Shown here: piece after piece, positions 1 to 11,720 of the stretch
Layout of the letters: each line of letters opens with the position of its first letter
Numbering within the stretch: position 1 is the first letter of the stretch
Assembly: GCF_947488515.1 (NCBI RefSeq)
Contig: NZ_CANKZF010000002.1
Location: forward strand, 1,338,294-1,402,293
Source: an uncultured Nocardioides sp.
Lineage (GTDB): Bacteria; Actinomycetota; Actinomycetes; Propionibacteriales; Nocardioidaceae
Direction: 5' to 3'
Length of the DNA: 64,000 bases
Notes under the pieces: model-generated
The model's database searches: none
Told to the model about the DNA's origin: nothing
What the model saw: only the letters and a program-made list of their open reading frames with translations
Program-made: the position numbers and the translations under genes

Positions 1-464
1 ACCACGAGCGGCTGCTCGAAGCGCGTGTCGACGGGCTCGACGCCGCCGGCGACCCCCTCGACGTTGATGACGCCGCGCATGTTGGGGTGGAACTTGCAGT
101 AGAAGGCCCACGCGCCGGCCGACAGCGACTCGATCCCGGGGACGGTCGCGGACGTGCCCGCAGGGACGCGTACGTCGAACAGGGGCGTCCCGTCGGCGGC
201 GCGGGCCACCGACGTGACGGTGTGGTCCATGGAGTCGAGGTTGACCACGGTGACGGTGCCGCCACCACCGACGGTCACGTCGGGCGTGGCGAAGCCGGTC
301 CGGGCGCCGCCCTCCTCGATGACGATCGTGGCATTGCGCACCGGTTCGGCCGAGGCCCTGCGCCCGTCCGGCCCGGGCCCCGCATCGATGGCGACGAGCG
401 CGAGGGCGCACGCCACGACGACGACCAACCAGGCCGTCTGCCTGCGACGCAGGATCCCCGTCAT
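1..464 (-). CDS. Exported cupredoxin-domain protein, N-terminal part (truncated by window edge)
   Basis: Reading from the ATG at 464 towards base 1 gives 154 codons without a stop, so the gene continues beyond the window. The product starts MTGILRRRQTAWLVVVVACA, a signal anchor or signal peptide of about 25 residues. A cupredoxin fold follows: a TVVNLDSMDHTVTS strand with the first His ligand, then AFYCKFHPNMRG, the Cys-x2-His-x2-Met type copper loop of plastocyanin-like domains. The type 1 copper ligands are visible; electron transfer or oxidation of a small molecule outside the membrane is inferred. The chain runs on past the copper loop, so it may be the first domain of a larger multicopper oxidase, possibly a three-domain nitrite reductase. 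That cannot be decided here. It is divergent from another exported protein at 633. Confidence 0.75.
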   Translation of the reverse strand, partial: MTGILRRRQTAWLVVVVACALALVAIDAGPGPDGRRASAEPVRNATIVIEEGGARTGFATPDVTVGGGGTVTVVNLDSMDHTVTSVARAADGTPLFDVRVPAGTSATVPGIESLSAGAWAFYCKFHPNMRGVINVEGVAGGVEPVDTRFEQPLV

Positions 465-494
465 CGTCCCGAGTGTGCAGGAGCGACCGGGTGC

Positions 495-549
495 CGGCAT
501 CCCCAGAAATCGGTGGTCTGGACCTCGCCCGGATGTCCCGAAAATCGGG
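495..549. promoter_or_regulatory. Divergent promoter region with repeated AAATCGG half-sites
   Basis: Between the two exported copper-protein-like genes are two similar boxes about 36 bp apart: ATCCCCAGAAATCGG (about 498-512) and TGTCCCGAAAATCGG (534-548). The second contains a small dyad CCCGA-AAA-TCGGG (537-549) and a GTCCCGAA stretch resembling half of a DosR/DevR box. A shared regulator for both genes is inferred; no full operator consensus is met. Confidence 0.3.
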
Positions 550-632
550 GATGACGGGCCCGCGGGGCCGTGCCACTACTGGAAGGTGGTGCCGACGGCA
601 CCGCACACACTTTCCAGAAGGGTAGGACCACC

Positions 633-1502
633 ATGCACGTGCCCACCGGACTGCCAAGGGTGGTAGCGATCGTCTGCGCCACAGCCCTCGCGAGCTCGCC
701 CGTCCTCCTTGCACCCACGACCGCCGGTGCCTCCGGCGCTCCCACGACCAGCGCGCGCGCCGCGATGCCGCAGATCACCGCGCTGCTGACCAAGAAGACG
801 ATCCGGCTCACGGGTGCGGACGGACTACGCGCCGGACGCGTGAAGCTCAGCGTGCGCGGCAGGGGGCCCGTGGAGTTCGCGATGTTCAAGGCCGGCTACG
901 ACGTCGCCGACTTCGCCGCCGACGTCAACAAGTTCGGTGCGAAGAACGACGTGAAGGCGCTCAAGCACGCCCTCAAGAACACGACGATCATCGGCGGCCT
1001 GGCGGGAGGCGGCACGGGCACGATCGTGTTCCCGAAGCCCGGCGCCTACACGCCGATCTCGCTCGGGGAGCGAGGACTCGTCACCGGCAAGACGCTCGTC
1101 GTCGACGGCCCCAAGCGCTCGTCCAAGACGCCGAGCACCGACGGCTCCATCATCGCGAAGAACGGGCCGTCGTGGGGAGGCGCGTCCCAGCTGCCCACGA
1201 AGGGTCGCTTCCAGTTCAAGAACAAGGCGGACCAGCCGCACTTCGTGGTCCTCCAGCAGGTCGCCGAGGGCACCACGACCGACCAGGTGCTGACCTACCT
1301 CCAGAGCGGTGAGGAAGCCCCGCCGCCGTGGGGACTCCCGGCCGGCATGGAGACCGGGACGCTCAGCCCCGGCCACAGCATGACGGTGGACTACGACCTG
1401 CCTGCGGGTCAGTACGTCGTCATGTGCTTCTTCCCCGACCCCAAGATGGGCGGCATGCCCCACGCCCTCATGGGCATGCTGGAGATGATCCACCTCACCT
1501 GA
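633..1502 (+). CDS. Secreted protein with cupredoxin-like C-terminal region
   Basis: The product has 289 residues. The start at 633 was chosen because AGAAGGGTAGGA precedes it and the signal peptide then begins correctly (MHVPTGLPRVVAIVCATALA, cleavage near GASGA). Residues about 45-150 are a basic domain of no known family. The C-terminal half resembles a blue-copper fold: QPHFVVLQQV carries a possible His ligand and YVVMCFFPDPKMGGMPHALM carries Cys, a later His and several Met. Spacing between Cys and His is longer than in plastocyanin, so copper binding is possible but unproven. The gene is divergent from the cupredoxin at 464 and convergent with glgB; the two stops abut (TGA|TCA) inside the palindrome CCTGATCAGG at 1498-1507. 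An unmetallated adhesion or sensing domain is the alternative. Confidence 0.7.
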   Translation: MHVPTGLPRVVAIVCATALASSPVLLAPTTAGASGAPTTSARAAMPQITALLTKKTIRLTGADGLRAGRVKLSVRGRGPVEFAMFKAGYDVADFAADVNKFGAKNDVKALKHALKNTTIIGGLAGGGTGTIVFPKPGAYTPISLGERGLVTGKTLVVDGPKRSSKTPSTDGSIIAKNGPSWGGASQLPTKGRFQFKNKADQPHFVVLQQVAEGTTTDQVLTYLQSGEEAPPPWGLPAGMETGTLSPGHSMTVDYDLPAGQYVVMCFFPDPKMGGMPHALMGMLEMIHLT

Positions 1503-3490
<1,988 letters not shown>

Positions 3491-3494
<4 letters not shown>

Positions 3495-4891
3495 GACGTC
3501 TCCTCCAACGCTGCGAGAGGGATGGCGAGCCATCCCGGACGATTGCGTGCTTCGTAGACCGCCTCGTAGACGACCTTGTCCGCGAGGTAGGCATCGAGCA
3601 GTACCCCGTTCGCGCCGTCGATCTCCTCGCCGCGCTCCTCGGTGTAGGCGGCGAGGAACGCGGCGCGGTTGCGCGCGGCCCACTCGGACGCCCGGTAGTC
3701 CCGCTGCTCGGCCTCGCCTCCGGCGTCGGCGCCACCGGTCATGGCCACCACGCGCGGGGCGTAGTCGAAGGAGCGGACCATGCCCGCCACGTCGCGCCAG
3801 ACCGAGTCGGGCTTGAGCCGCTCGGCGAGCGGCTTGGCCGGCTCACCCTCGAAGTCGACGATCTTCCAGCCCTTGACGGTGCGCAGGGTCTGGCCCAGGT
3901 GCAGGTCGCCGTGGACCTGCTGCACCTCGACGGCGTCGAGCTCGCGCAGCCGGGCGAACGTCTCGCGCAGCCTGCTCTCGTGGGCTGCCAGGTCGGGTAC
4001 GACGTCGAGCGCGGCGACGAGCCGGCCCTCCATCGCCCCCGCCAGCTCGCCCAGGGCGTCGGCCTCGCGCCGCTCGACCGGGAAGTGCTCGGCCAGGTCG
4101 TTGTGCACCTCGGCCAGTGCGATCCCGAGCCGCGCGGCCTCGCCGGCGAAGTCGCCGCCGACCTCGTCGGCGTGCAGGTCGGCCTCGGCGAACAGGTTGC
4201 GGACGCTGGCCAGCGCGAGGTCCCAGCCGTCGCTCGCGGTGCGGAGGAACTGCTGGAGCATCGCGAGCTGGATGGTCGTGTTGGTGTCGTCGTCGACGAG
4301 GTCGAGCCACCCGTAGAGCGCGGCGACGTGCGTCGACCCGGCCTCGGTGAGCACCTGGTGGATCGCGATGTCGGGGTTGACGCCCGGGGTCACCTTGCGG
4401 AAGACCTTCATCAGCGCGTCCTCGCCGAACGCGACCGACGAGTTGGACTGCTCGCCGGAGAAGAGCGTCGAGTGGGCCTCGATGTCGAGGTCGTGGCCCG
4501 GCAGCCGGTGGAACATGAGGTCGCCGCGCACGTCGGACGGCGGCGCCGGCGCGACGCCGTGCCGGGCGAACGCCGCCAGCCACAGGGCCATCGCCTGGCG
4601 GTCGTGCAGGGCGTCGTAGACGTGCGCGCGCCCGAGCTGGTCGTCGTCCCACTCGCCGATGAGCGCGTGCGAGATCCGCTCCTGCGGCTCGGCGTAGAAC
4701 GCCAGCGGCAGCTGGTAGAGCTCGGTGGACCCGTCGCCGTAGGTCACCTCGGCGAGCTGGATCGCGACCCGCAGGCCCTCGGGGGCGTCGGGGAGCTCAC
4801 CGACGCGGCGCACGGCCGTCAGCGTCCAGTCGCGACCCTTGCCGCCGAACCACCGGGCCTCGCTGATCCAGCTGGTCAGGTCGTCGTTCAC
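3491..4891 (-). CDS. mak: Maltokinase (maltose-1-phosphate synthesis)
   Basis: Maltokinase uses ATP to make maltose 1-phosphate, the substrate of GlgE. The product has 466 residues, the usual length for Mak/Pep2. It shows the kinase-like fold signatures [14 protein letters not shown] (catalytic loop) and [10 protein letters not shown] (metal-binding Asp), and the N-terminal [11 protein letters not shown] region typical of actinobacterial maltokinases. The GTG at 4891 was chosen because it forms a GTGA overlap with the treS stop. The longer reading frame upstream of it is only the antisense-like extension across treS. In many actinobacteria treS and mak are fused or adjacent and form a complex; here they are separate but coupled. 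Regulation probably follows the glgE promoter. Confidence 0.95.
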
Positions 4892-6645
4892 GATCCCTCC
4901 ACCCCCGCGGTCGTCGGTTCGGTCAGCCTCAGCCAGAGGAAGCCGTAGCCACCCAGGGTGAGCAGGTAGGGCAGCTCGCCGACGGCCGGGAACGGCACGC
5001 CGCCCAGCAGCTCGACGGGGACCATGCCCTCCCACTGCCGCAGGTCCAGCTCGACCGGCTGCGGGAAGCGGGACAGGTTGTTGACGCAGAGGATCACGTC
5101 GCGGTCGTCGTCCCCGCGGTGCTCGCGGATGTAGGACAGGACGCTCGGGTTCGAGCCGCCGAGGTCGACGAAGTCGCCGAGCCCGAAGGCCGGGTGGCGG
5201 CGCCGCGCGTGGACCAGGCGACGAGTCCAGTGCAGCAGCGAGGAGGTGTTCTCCAGCTGCGCCTCGACGTTGACCGACTGGTAGCCGTAGACCGGGTCCT
5301 GGATCGCCGGCAGGTGGAGCTTGCCGGGCGTGGCGGCGGAGAACCCCGCGTTGCGGTCGGGCGTCCACTGCATCGGCGTACGCACGCCGTCGCGGTCACC
5401 GAGCCAGATGTTGTCGCCCATCCCGATCTCGTCGCCGTAGTAGAGGACGGGTGAGCCGGGCAACGAGAGCAGGAGCGCGGTGAAGAGCTCCATCCGGTTG
5501 ACGTCGTTGTCGAGCAGCGGCGCGAGCCGGCGGCGGATGCCGATGTTGGCCTTCATCCGCGGGTCGTGGGCGTACTCCGACCACATGTAGTCGCGATCCT
5601 CGTCGGTCACCATTTCGAGGGTGAGCTCGTCGTGGTTGCGCAGGAAGATGCCCCACTGGCAGCCGTCGGGGATCGCCGGGGTCTGCTCGAGGATCTCCGA
5701 GATCGGGAAGCGCGACTCGCGGCGCACCGCCATGAAGATGCGCGGCATGACGGGGAAGTGGAAGGCCATGTGGCACTCGGTGCCGATCCAGCGGCCGTCC
5801 TCGGTCTCCTCGGGACCGAAGTACTCCACGACGTCGGCCGGCCACTGGTTGGCCTCGCAGAGCAGCACGCGCCCGGGGTAGTTCTCGTCGACGAAGCGAC
5901 GGCACTTCTTCAGGAAGTCGTGCGTCTCGGGGAGGTTCTCGCCGTTGGTGCCGGGGCGCTCGTAGAGGTACGGCACCGCGTCGAGCCGGAAGCCGTCGAG
6001 GCCCATGTCGAGCCAGAAGGCCATCGCCTCCAGCATCGCGTCGTGGACCTTGGGGTTGTCGAAGTTGAGGTCCGGCTGGTGGTGGAAGAACCGGTGCCAG
6101 AAGTACTGCTGGCGCACCGGGTCCCACGTCCAGTTGGACGGCTCGGTGTCGACGAAGATGACGCGGGCGTCCTGGTAGAGCTCGTCGGTGTCGGACCAGA
6201 CGTAGAAGTCGCCGTAGGGCCCCTCGGGATCGCTGCGGCTGGCCTGGAACCACGGGTGCGCGTCGCTCGTGTGGTTCATGACGAAGTCGATGATCACGCG
6301 GATGCCGCGCTGGTGGCAGGCGTCGAGGAACTCGTGGAAGTCCTCGACCGTGCCGCACTCGGGGAGGATGTTGTTGTAGTCGGCGACGTCGTAGCCGCCG
6401 TCGCGCAGGGGCGAGGTGAAGAACGGCGGGACCCACAGGCAGTCCACGCCCAGCCACTCGAGGTAGTCGAGCTTCTCGATCAGACCCTTGAAGTCGCCGG
6501 TGCCGTCGCCGTTGGAGTCGCGGAACGACCGCACCAGCACCTCGTAGAAGACCGCCGTGCGGAACCAGTCGGGCTCCGCGTTGAGCACGGCGGTCGCGCG
6601 GGTCGCGTCCGTCGGCATCTGGGACGAGGTGGGGTGGTCGGTCAA
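4888..6645 (-). CDS. treS: Trehalose synthase (maltose alpha-D-glucosyltransferase) TreS
   Basis: TreS interconverts trehalose and maltose and so feeds maltokinase and GlgE. The likely start is TTG at 6645: it overlaps the glgE stop (TTGA) and has a perfect AGGAGG six bases upstream. This gives 585 residues. An ATG at 6618 is the alternative. GH13_16 signatures are clear: [20 protein letters not shown] near the N-terminus, [15 protein letters not shown] with the nucleophile Asp, [11 protein letters not shown] with the acid/base Glu, and [13 protein letters not shown] with the His-Asp pair. The C-terminal beta-domain ends with [13 protein letters not shown]. The gene sits between glgE and mak, as expected for the trehalose-to-glucan pathway. 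Confidence 0.96.
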   Translation of the reverse strand: MTDHPTSSQMPTDATRATAVLNAEPDWFRTAVFYEVLVRSFRDSNGDGTGDFKGLIEKLDYLEWLGVDCLWVPPFFTSPLRDGGYDVADYNNILPECGTVEDFHEFLDACHQRGIRVIIDFVMNHTSDAHPWFQASRSDPEGPYGDFYVWSDTDELYQDARVIFVDTEPSNWTWDPVRQQYFWHRFFHHQPDLNFDNPKVHDAMLEAMAFWLDMGLDGFRLDAVPYLYERPGTNGENLPETHDFLKKCRRFVDENYPGRVLLCEANQWPADVVEYFGPEETEDGRWIGTECHMAFHFPVMPRIFMAVRRESRFPISEILEQTPAIPDGCQWGIFLRNHDELTLEMVTDEDRDYMWSEYAHDPRMKANIGIRRRLAPLLDNDVNRMELFTALLLSLPGSPVLYYGDEIGMGDNIWLGDRDGVRTPMQWTPDRNAGFSAATPGKLHLPAIQDPVYGYQSVNVEAQLENTSSLLHWTRRLVHARRRHPAFGLGDFVDLGGSNPSVLSYIREHRGDDDRDVILCVNNLSRFPQPVELDLRQWEGMVPVELLGGVPFPAVGELPYLLTLGGYGFLWLRLTEPTTAGVEGS

Positions 6646-8621
6646 CGGGTCCTCCTGACGGCGATCACGTGGGCAGGTTCGTAGCCGGGGTCGAGCCGGA
6701 CGTAGTTGTGCGCGGTCCAGCTCCAGTCCTCCCCGGTGATCTCGTCGTGGGCGACGAAGGAGTCGTGCCACTCCAGGCCGAGGGCCGGCATCTCGAGGTG
6801 GATCATCGTCTCGCGCGTGCCGTGCGGGTCGAGGTTGATGACGCTGATGACCACGTCGTCGCCCTGCTTCTTCGAGAAGACCAGCACGTGGTCGTCGTCG
6901 CTGGAGTGGATCGTCACGTTGCGCAACAGCTGGAGGGCCGGGTGCTGGCGACGGATCTCGTTGAGCCGCGTCAGGTAGGGAGCGAGCGTGGTGCCCTCGG
7001 CGTCGCGCTTCTCCCAGTCGCGGATGCGGATCTGGAACTTCTCCGAGTCGAGGTACTCCTCCGACCCGGGCTTGACCGCGACGTGCTCGAACAGCTCGTA
7101 GCCGGCGTAGACGCCCCAGTTGGGCGACCCGGTGGCCGCGAGGGCCGCGCGCACCTTGAACGCCGCCGGTCCGCCGTACTGCAGGTAGGCGTGGAGGATG
7201 TCGGGGGTGTTGACGAAGAAGTTCGGCCGCATCAGGTGGTCGGACTCAGATGAGACCTCGAGGAGGTAGTCCTCGATCTCGCGCTTGCCGGTGCGCCAGG
7301 TGAAGTAGGTGTAGCTCTGGTGGTAGCCGACCGCGCCGAGGCCGTGCATCATCGCCGGCCGGGTGAACGCCTCGGACAGGAAGAGCACGTCGGGGTCCGT
7401 ACGACGTACCTCCGCCAGCAGCCACTCCCAGAAGGCGAGCGGCTTGGTGTGCGGGTTGTCGACGCGGAAGATCCGCACGCCGTGCGACATCCAGAGCTTC
7501 ACGACCCGCAGCACTTCGCGGCAGATGCCGGCCGGGTCGTTGTCGAAGTTCATCGGGTAGATGTCCTGGTACTTCTTCGGCGGGTTCTCGGCGTACGCGA
7601 TCGTCCCGTCCGCCCGCGTCGTGAAGAACTGCGGGTGCGTGGTCACCCACGGGTGGTCGGGCGCCGCCTGGAGCGCGAGGTCGAGGGCCACCTCGATGTC
7701 GAGCTCACGAGCACGCGCCACGAAGGCGTCGAAGTCCTCGAACGTCCCGAGCTCGGGGTGGATCGCGTCGTGGCCGCCGTCCTTGCTGCCGATCGCCCAC
7801 GGCGAGCCGGTGTCCTCGGGGCCCGGGGTCAGGGTGTTGTTGGGGCCCTTGCGGTTGACCTCGCCGATCGGGTGGATCGGCGGGAGGTAGAGGACGTCGA
7901 AGCCCATCTCCGCGACCCGGTCGAGGCGCTTGGTCGCCGTCCGGAAGTTGCCGCTGGTGATCTTGCCGGTCTTCTCGTCGCGCGTCGCGCCCTCCGAGCG
8001 CGGGAAGAACTCGTACCAGCTGCCGAACAGCGCGCGGGTGCGGTCGGCGCGGAACCGGAACGGCCCCGTGACGGTGAGCAGCTCGCGCAGCGGGTGCGCG
8101 AGGAGGACGGCCTCGAGCCCGGGGTCCTGGAGGGCGGCGAGGCGCGCGCCGGCGGGACGCTCGGTGTCGGTCGCTGCCGCGATCGCGCCCGAGACGACTG
8201 CGGCGGACGGCTTGTCGAGCGCGTCCTTGCCCGTCCCTGCGGCCACGCGCTCCAGCAGGAGCCGCGCCTCGGTGAACATGAGCTCCACGTCGACCCCGGC
8301 GGGGACCTTGATGCCCGCGTCGTGCTCCCAGGTCGCGACCGGGTCGGACCACGAGTGGATCTCGAAGGTCCACTCGCCCTCGACGTCGGGCGTCACGTGG
8401 GCGACGTAGCGGTTGGGCGCGTCGCCGTCGGGTCGCATCCGCACCGGGTCACGCGTCCGGCCGTGCGGGTCGGTGGCGACCACCTCCGCGGCGAGCTGGT
8501 CGTGGCCCTCGCGGAAGACCGAGGCGCGTACGGGCAACGGCTCCCCGACGGTGGCCTTGGCCGACTGGCGACCCAGGTCGACCACGGGAGAGACATCCAT
8601 CACGGGTATCCGTCCAACCAT
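6642..8621 (-). CDS. glgE: Alpha-1,4-glucan:maltose-1-phosphate maltosyltransferase GlgE
   Basis: GlgE extends alpha-1,4 glucan by transferring maltosyl units from maltose 1-phosphate. The product has 659 residues with the family-specific N-terminal beta domain and a GH13_3 barrel. [12 protein letters not shown] carries the nucleophile (about D388) and [14 protein letters not shown] the acid/base (about E417). Their 29-residue spacing equals that of D394/E423 in Streptomyces coelicolor GlgE, as remembered. It is the first gene of a four-gene coupled operon with treS, mak and glgB. The ATG at 8621 has no clear Shine-Dalgarno sequence; an ATG at 8600 is also possible. A promoter-like pair just upstream suggests a leaderless message. 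Confidence 0.97.
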   Translation of the reverse strand: MVGRIPVMDVSPVVDLGRQSAKATVGEPLPVRASVFREGHDQLAAEVVATDPHGRTRDPVRMRPDGDAPNRYVAHVTPDVEGEWTFEIHSWSDPVATWEHDAGIKVPAGVDVELMFTEARLLLERVAAGTGKDALDKPSAAVVSGAIAAATDTERPAGARLAALQDPGLEAVLLAHPLRELLTVTGPFRFRADRTRALFGSWYEFFPRSEGATRDEKTGKITSGNFRTATKRLDRVAEMGFDVLYLPPIHPIGEVNRKGPNNTLTPGPEDTGSPWAIGSKDGGHDAIHPELGTFEDFDAFVARARELDIEVALDLALQAAPDHPWVTTHPQFFTTRADGTIAYAENPPKKYQDIYPMNFDNDPAGICREVLRVVKLWMSHGVRIFRVDNPHTKPLAFWEWLLAEVRRTDPDVLFLSEAFTRPAMMHGLGAVGYHQSYTYFTWRTGKREIEDYLLEVSSESDHLMRPNFFVNTPDILHAYLQYGGPAAFKVRAALAATGSPNWGVYAGYELFEHVAVKPGSEEYLDSEKFQIRIRDWEKRDAEGTTLAPYLTRLNEIRRQHPALQLLRNVTIHSSDDDHVLVFSKKQGDDVVISVINLDPHGTRETMIHLEMPALGLEWHDSFVAHDEITGEDWSWTAHNYVRLDPGYEPAHVIAVRRTR

Positions 8622-8627
8622 GGCCCC

Positions 8628-8657
8628 ACACTTGCGAACCCGAACCTCGCACGCAAG
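8628..8657 (-). promoter_or_regulatory. Putative leaderless glgE promoter
   Basis: On the minus strand TTGCGT (8656-8651) and AAGTGT (8633-8628) are separated by exactly 17 bases, and AAGTGT ends six bases before the glgE ATG. The -10 is weak at its first base. The same stretch holds an inverted repeat CTTGCG (8631-8636) / CGCAAG (8652-8657), which could be an operator. Confidence 0.4.
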
Positions 8658-8773
8658 CCGACCACGGCCGAGGCCACCCCTTGGGACGTCCCGACTGCGC
8701 GCGACCTCGCGCGGCCGTCGTGCCGACGTCGGACCTCAGCCGACCCGCACCGACGCGGCCGGGGAGGGTGCGC

Positions 8774-8804
8774 TCTTGGATCGTTCCAAGAAATGGCCTA
8801 GCGT
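8774..8804 (+). promoter_or_regulatory. glgP promoter with 18-bp operator-like palindrome over the -35
   Basis: TTGGAT (8776-8781) and TAGCGT (8799-8804) are spaced by 17 bases, and TAGCGT lies eight bases before the GTG start of glgP. The -35 is embedded in a perfect dyad TCTTGGA-TCGT-TCCAAGA (8774-8791). A repressor bound there would block RNA polymerase. The identity of the regulator is unknown. Confidence 0.5.
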
Positions 8805-8812
8805 GCTGGTCC

Positions 8813-11395
8813 GTGCGAGCGTTCCGACGATTCACCGTCCGTCCTGTCCTCCCCGAGCCCCTGGGGGCGCTGGCTGCCCTGGCCGGCAACCTGCGCTGGT
8901 CCTGGCACCCACCCACCCAGGACGTGTTCTCCTCGATCGACGCCGAGCTCTGGCGCCAGGTCAAGGGCGACCCGGTGCGCTTCCTCGGTGCCGTGGGCCG
9001 CGAGCGGCTCGACGAGCTGGTCGAGGACGGCGACTTCCGCGCGCGCCTCGGCGCCGCGCACGCCGACCTGCAGCGCTACCTCACCGAGGACCGGTGGTAC
9101 GCCCGCAAGGCCGGCGACGACGCCCCGCGCGCCATCGCCTACTTCTCGTCCGAGTTCGGCATCACCTCGGTGCTGCCGCAGTACTCCGGCGGCCTCGGCA
9201 TCCTGGCCGGCGACCACCTCAAGGCGTCCTCCGACCTCGGCATCCCGCTGGTGGGCGTGGGCCTGTTCTACCGCCACGGCTACTTCAAGCAGGCTCTCGA
9301 CCGGGACGGCTGGCAGCAGGAGAGCTACCCCGTCCTCGACCCCGACGAGCTGCCGCTGACCGTGCTGCGCGAGGCAGACGGCAGCCGGGCGACCGTCTCC
9401 ATCGCCCTCCCCGACGGTCCCGACCTGGTGGCTCGGATCCTCGTCGCCCACGTCGGTCGCGTGCCGCTGCTGCTCCTCGACACCGACGTCGAGGAGAACA
9501 GCGCCCACTACCGCGACGTGACCGACCGGCTCTACGGCGGCAACTCCGAGCACCGGCTGCGCCAGGAGCTGCTCCTCGGCGTGGGCGGCGTACGCGCCCT
9601 GCGGGTGTGGTCGCGCATCACCGGCGCCCCGGCGCCGGAGGTCTTCCACGCCAACGAGGGCCACGCCGGCTTCCTCGGCATCGAGCGCATCCGTGAGCTC
9701 ACGGTCGACGAGGCCGGGCCGCGCGTGGACTTCGACACCGCGCTCGAGGTCACCCGCGCCGGCACGGTGTTCACCACGCACACGCCGGTGCCCGCGGGCA
9801 TCGACCGGTTCCCGCGCGAGCTCGTCTCCCAGTACTTCGGCGGCAACTCGCCGACGCCGGGTGTCCCGGTCGACCGGATCCTCGCGCTCGGCGCCGAGGA
9901 CTACGACGGCGGCGAGGCCGGCGTCTTCAACATGGCGGTGATGGGCTTCCGTCTCGCCCAGCGCGCCAACGGCGTCTCCGAGCTGCACGGCCACGTGTCG
10001 CGCGGCATGTTCAACGGCCTGTGGCCGGCGTTCGACGAAGCCGAGGTGCCGATCACGTCGATCACCAACGGCGTCCACGGCCCGACCTGGATCGCGCGCG
10101 AGGTCATCGAGCTCGCCGCGAGCCGCGGTGGCGACATCGACGGCGACGACACCGACGCCCTGTGGCCGCTCGTCGACCAGATCAGCGACCGCGAGATCTG
10201 GGACCTCAAGCGCACGCTGCGCACCCGCTTCGTCGCCGACGCCCGCGACCGCATGCGCCGCTCGGCGACCAAGCGGGGCTACGCCGCTGCCGAGACGACG
10301 TGGATCGACAACGCGCTCGACCCCAACGTGCTGACCATCGGCTTCGCGCGGCGCGTGCCGACGTACAAGCGCCTCACGCTGATGCTGCGCGACCCCGCCC
10401 GCCTCAAGAAGCTGCTGCTCGACCCGGAGCGGCCCATCCAGCTGGTCATCGCCGGCAAGGCCCACCCGGCCGACGAGACCGGCAAGCGGCTGATCCAGGA
10501 GATGGTGCGCTTCGCCGACGACCCGGAGGTCCGGCACCGCATCGCGTTCCTGCCCAACTACGACATCGCGATGGCGCAGCCGCTCTACCCCGGCTGCGAC
10601 GTCTGGCTCAACAACCCGCTGCGCCCCTACGAGGCGTGCGGCACCTCCGGCATGAAGGCGGCGCTCAACGGCGGCCTGAACCTCTCGATCCTCGACGGCT
10701 GGTGGGACGAGTGGTACGACGGCAACAACGGCTGGGCGATCCCGTCGGCCGACGGCATCGACGACGCCGACCGACGTGACGACCTCGAGGCCAACGCGCT
10801 CTACGACCTGCTCGAGGGCGAGGTCGTGCCGCGCTTCTACGAGACCAACGACGAGGGCGTGCCCCCGCGCTGGCTGGAGATGGTCCGCCACACGCTGAAG
10901 TCGCTCGGCCCCAAGGTGCTCGCCACCCGCCAGGTCCGCGACTACGTCCGGGAGCTGTACGCCCCGGCCGCGCACACGGCGCGCACGCTCAACTCCGACT
11001 ACGTCGGCGCCCGCACCCTGTCGGGCTGGAAGCACGACGTCCGCGCCGCGTGGCCGGGCGTCCGCGTCGAGCACGTCGACTCCGAGGGCGTGGGCGACCA
11101 GGCCGTCGTGGGCGCGACGCTCGCCGTCCGCGCCTGGGTGGCGCTCGGCTCGCTCTCGCCCGACGACGTCGAGGTGCAGGTCGTGCACGGGCGGATCGGC
11201 TCCGACGACGTCCTCACCGCGACCTCGGCGACCCCGATGCTGGTGGGGGAGTCCTACGACGGCAACCGCCACCGCTTCGACGCCGCCGTGCCGCTCGCGG
11301 TCTCGGGCCCGTTCGGCTACACGGTCCGCGTCGTCCCGCGCAACGAGTCGCTGGCCTCCGTCGCCGAGCTCGGTCTGGTGGCCGAGCCGGCCTGA
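8813..11395 (+). CDS. glgP: Alpha-glucan (maltodextrin) phosphorylase, GT35
   Basis: This PLP enzyme phosphorolyses alpha-1,4 glucan to glucose 1-phosphate. From GTG 8813 the product has 860 residues, matching the mycobacterial-type GlgP. The N-terminal region carries RAIAYFSSEFGI and QYSGGLGILAGDHLKASSDL. The PLP site is CGTSGMKAALNGGLNLSI with the Schiff-base Lys near residue 615, and VFTTHTPVPAGIDRFP is also family-typical. The GTG was chosen because TAGCGT precedes it at leaderless spacing and homology begins at once (VRAFRRFTVRP). The upstream in-frame TTG at 8681 would add 44 unlikely residues. It is divergent from glgE: synthesis and breakdown genes share an intergenic region of 191 bp. 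Confidence 0.95.
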   Translation: MRAFRRFTVRPVLPEPLGALAALAGNLRWSWHPPTQDVFSSIDAELWRQVKGDPVRFLGAVGRERLDELVEDGDFRARLGAAHADLQRYLTEDRWYARKAGDDAPRAIAYFSSEFGITSVLPQYSGGLGILAGDHLKASSDLGIPLVGVGLFYRHGYFKQALDRDGWQQESYPVLDPDELPLTVLREADGSRATVSIALPDGPDLVARILVAHVGRVPLLLLDTDVEENSAHYRDVTDRLYGGNSEHRLRQELLLGVGGVRALRVWSRITGAPAPEVFHANEGHAGFLGIERIRELTVDEAGPRVDFDTALEVTRAGTVFTTHTPVPAGIDRFPRELVSQYFGGNSPTPGVPVDRILALGAEDYDGGEAGVFNMAVMGFRLAQRANGVSELHGHVSRGMFNGLWPAFDEAEVPITSITNGVHGPTWIAREVIELAASRGGDIDGDDTDALWPLVDQISDREIWDLKRTLRTRFVADARDRMRRSATKRGYAAAETTWIDNALDPNVLTIGFARRVPTYKRLTLMLRDPARLKKLLLDPERPIQLVIAGKAHPADETGKRLIQEMVRFADDPEVRHRIAFLPNYDIAMAQPLYPGCDVWLNNPLRPYEACGTSGMKAALNGGLNLSILDGWWDEWYDGNNGWAIPSADGIDDADRRDDLEANALYDLLEGEVVPRFYETNDEGVPPRWLEMVRHTLKSLGPKVLATRQVRDYVRELYAPAAHTARTLNSDYVGARTLSGWKHDVRAAWPGVRVEHVDSEGVGDQAVVGATLAVRAWVALGSLSPDDVEVQVVHGRIGSDDVLTATSATPMLVGESYDGNRHRFDAAVPLAVSGPFGYTVRVVPRNESLASVAELGLVAEPA

Positions 11396-11428
11396 CGGGC
11401 AGGCGGGCGCGGGCGGCCGGAGGCCGCG

Positions 11429-11578
11429 TCAGCCCGCCGCGCTCGTCGCGAGCGGGTTGCGCCGGCGGCAGCGACACAGGTCGCTGCACGGGAGGTAGGA
11501 GTGTGCGGCGTGGCCGCACCCCGGACACGGCAGGTCGTGGCTGAGGCGGGACCGGTTCGTCTGGGCGGTGTCCCACAT
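11429..11578 (-). CDS. Small Cys/His-rich (zinc-ribbon-like) protein, 49 aa
   Basis: This 49-residue frame is easily missed. Its ATG at 11578 is preceded by GGAAGGAGGTGCACC, among the best Shine-Dalgarno sequences in the window. The product begins MWDTAQTNRSRLSHDLPCPG, then CGHAAHSYLPCSDLCRC, and ends in a basic tail. It holds five Cys in the pattern CxxC-x9-C-x3-CxC plus two His in the spacer, which suggests one metal site. Function is unknown. It is convergent with glgP (34-bp gap) and divergent from the gene at 11721. I believe similar short proteins occur in other actinobacteria, but this was not checked. Confidence 0.75.
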   Translation of the reverse strand: MWDTAQTNRSRLSHDLPCPGCGHAAHSYLPCSDLCRCRRRNPLATSAAG

Positions 11579-11720
11579 GGTGCACCTCCTTCCGGGGCTG
11601 GGTGGTCCTCACAGCGTGCTCCTCACCGTGCCCACTTCGCATCCGGGTTATTACCTACGTCGGCGGCGTGCTGCCGGTAAAGGCGTTGCCGGGTGCGGCG
11701 GTCGCGAGGACGATCGATCC

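Noticed and set aside
534..549. Full DosR/DevR box
   Set aside because: Only one half-site (GTCCCGAA) matches; the other half does not.
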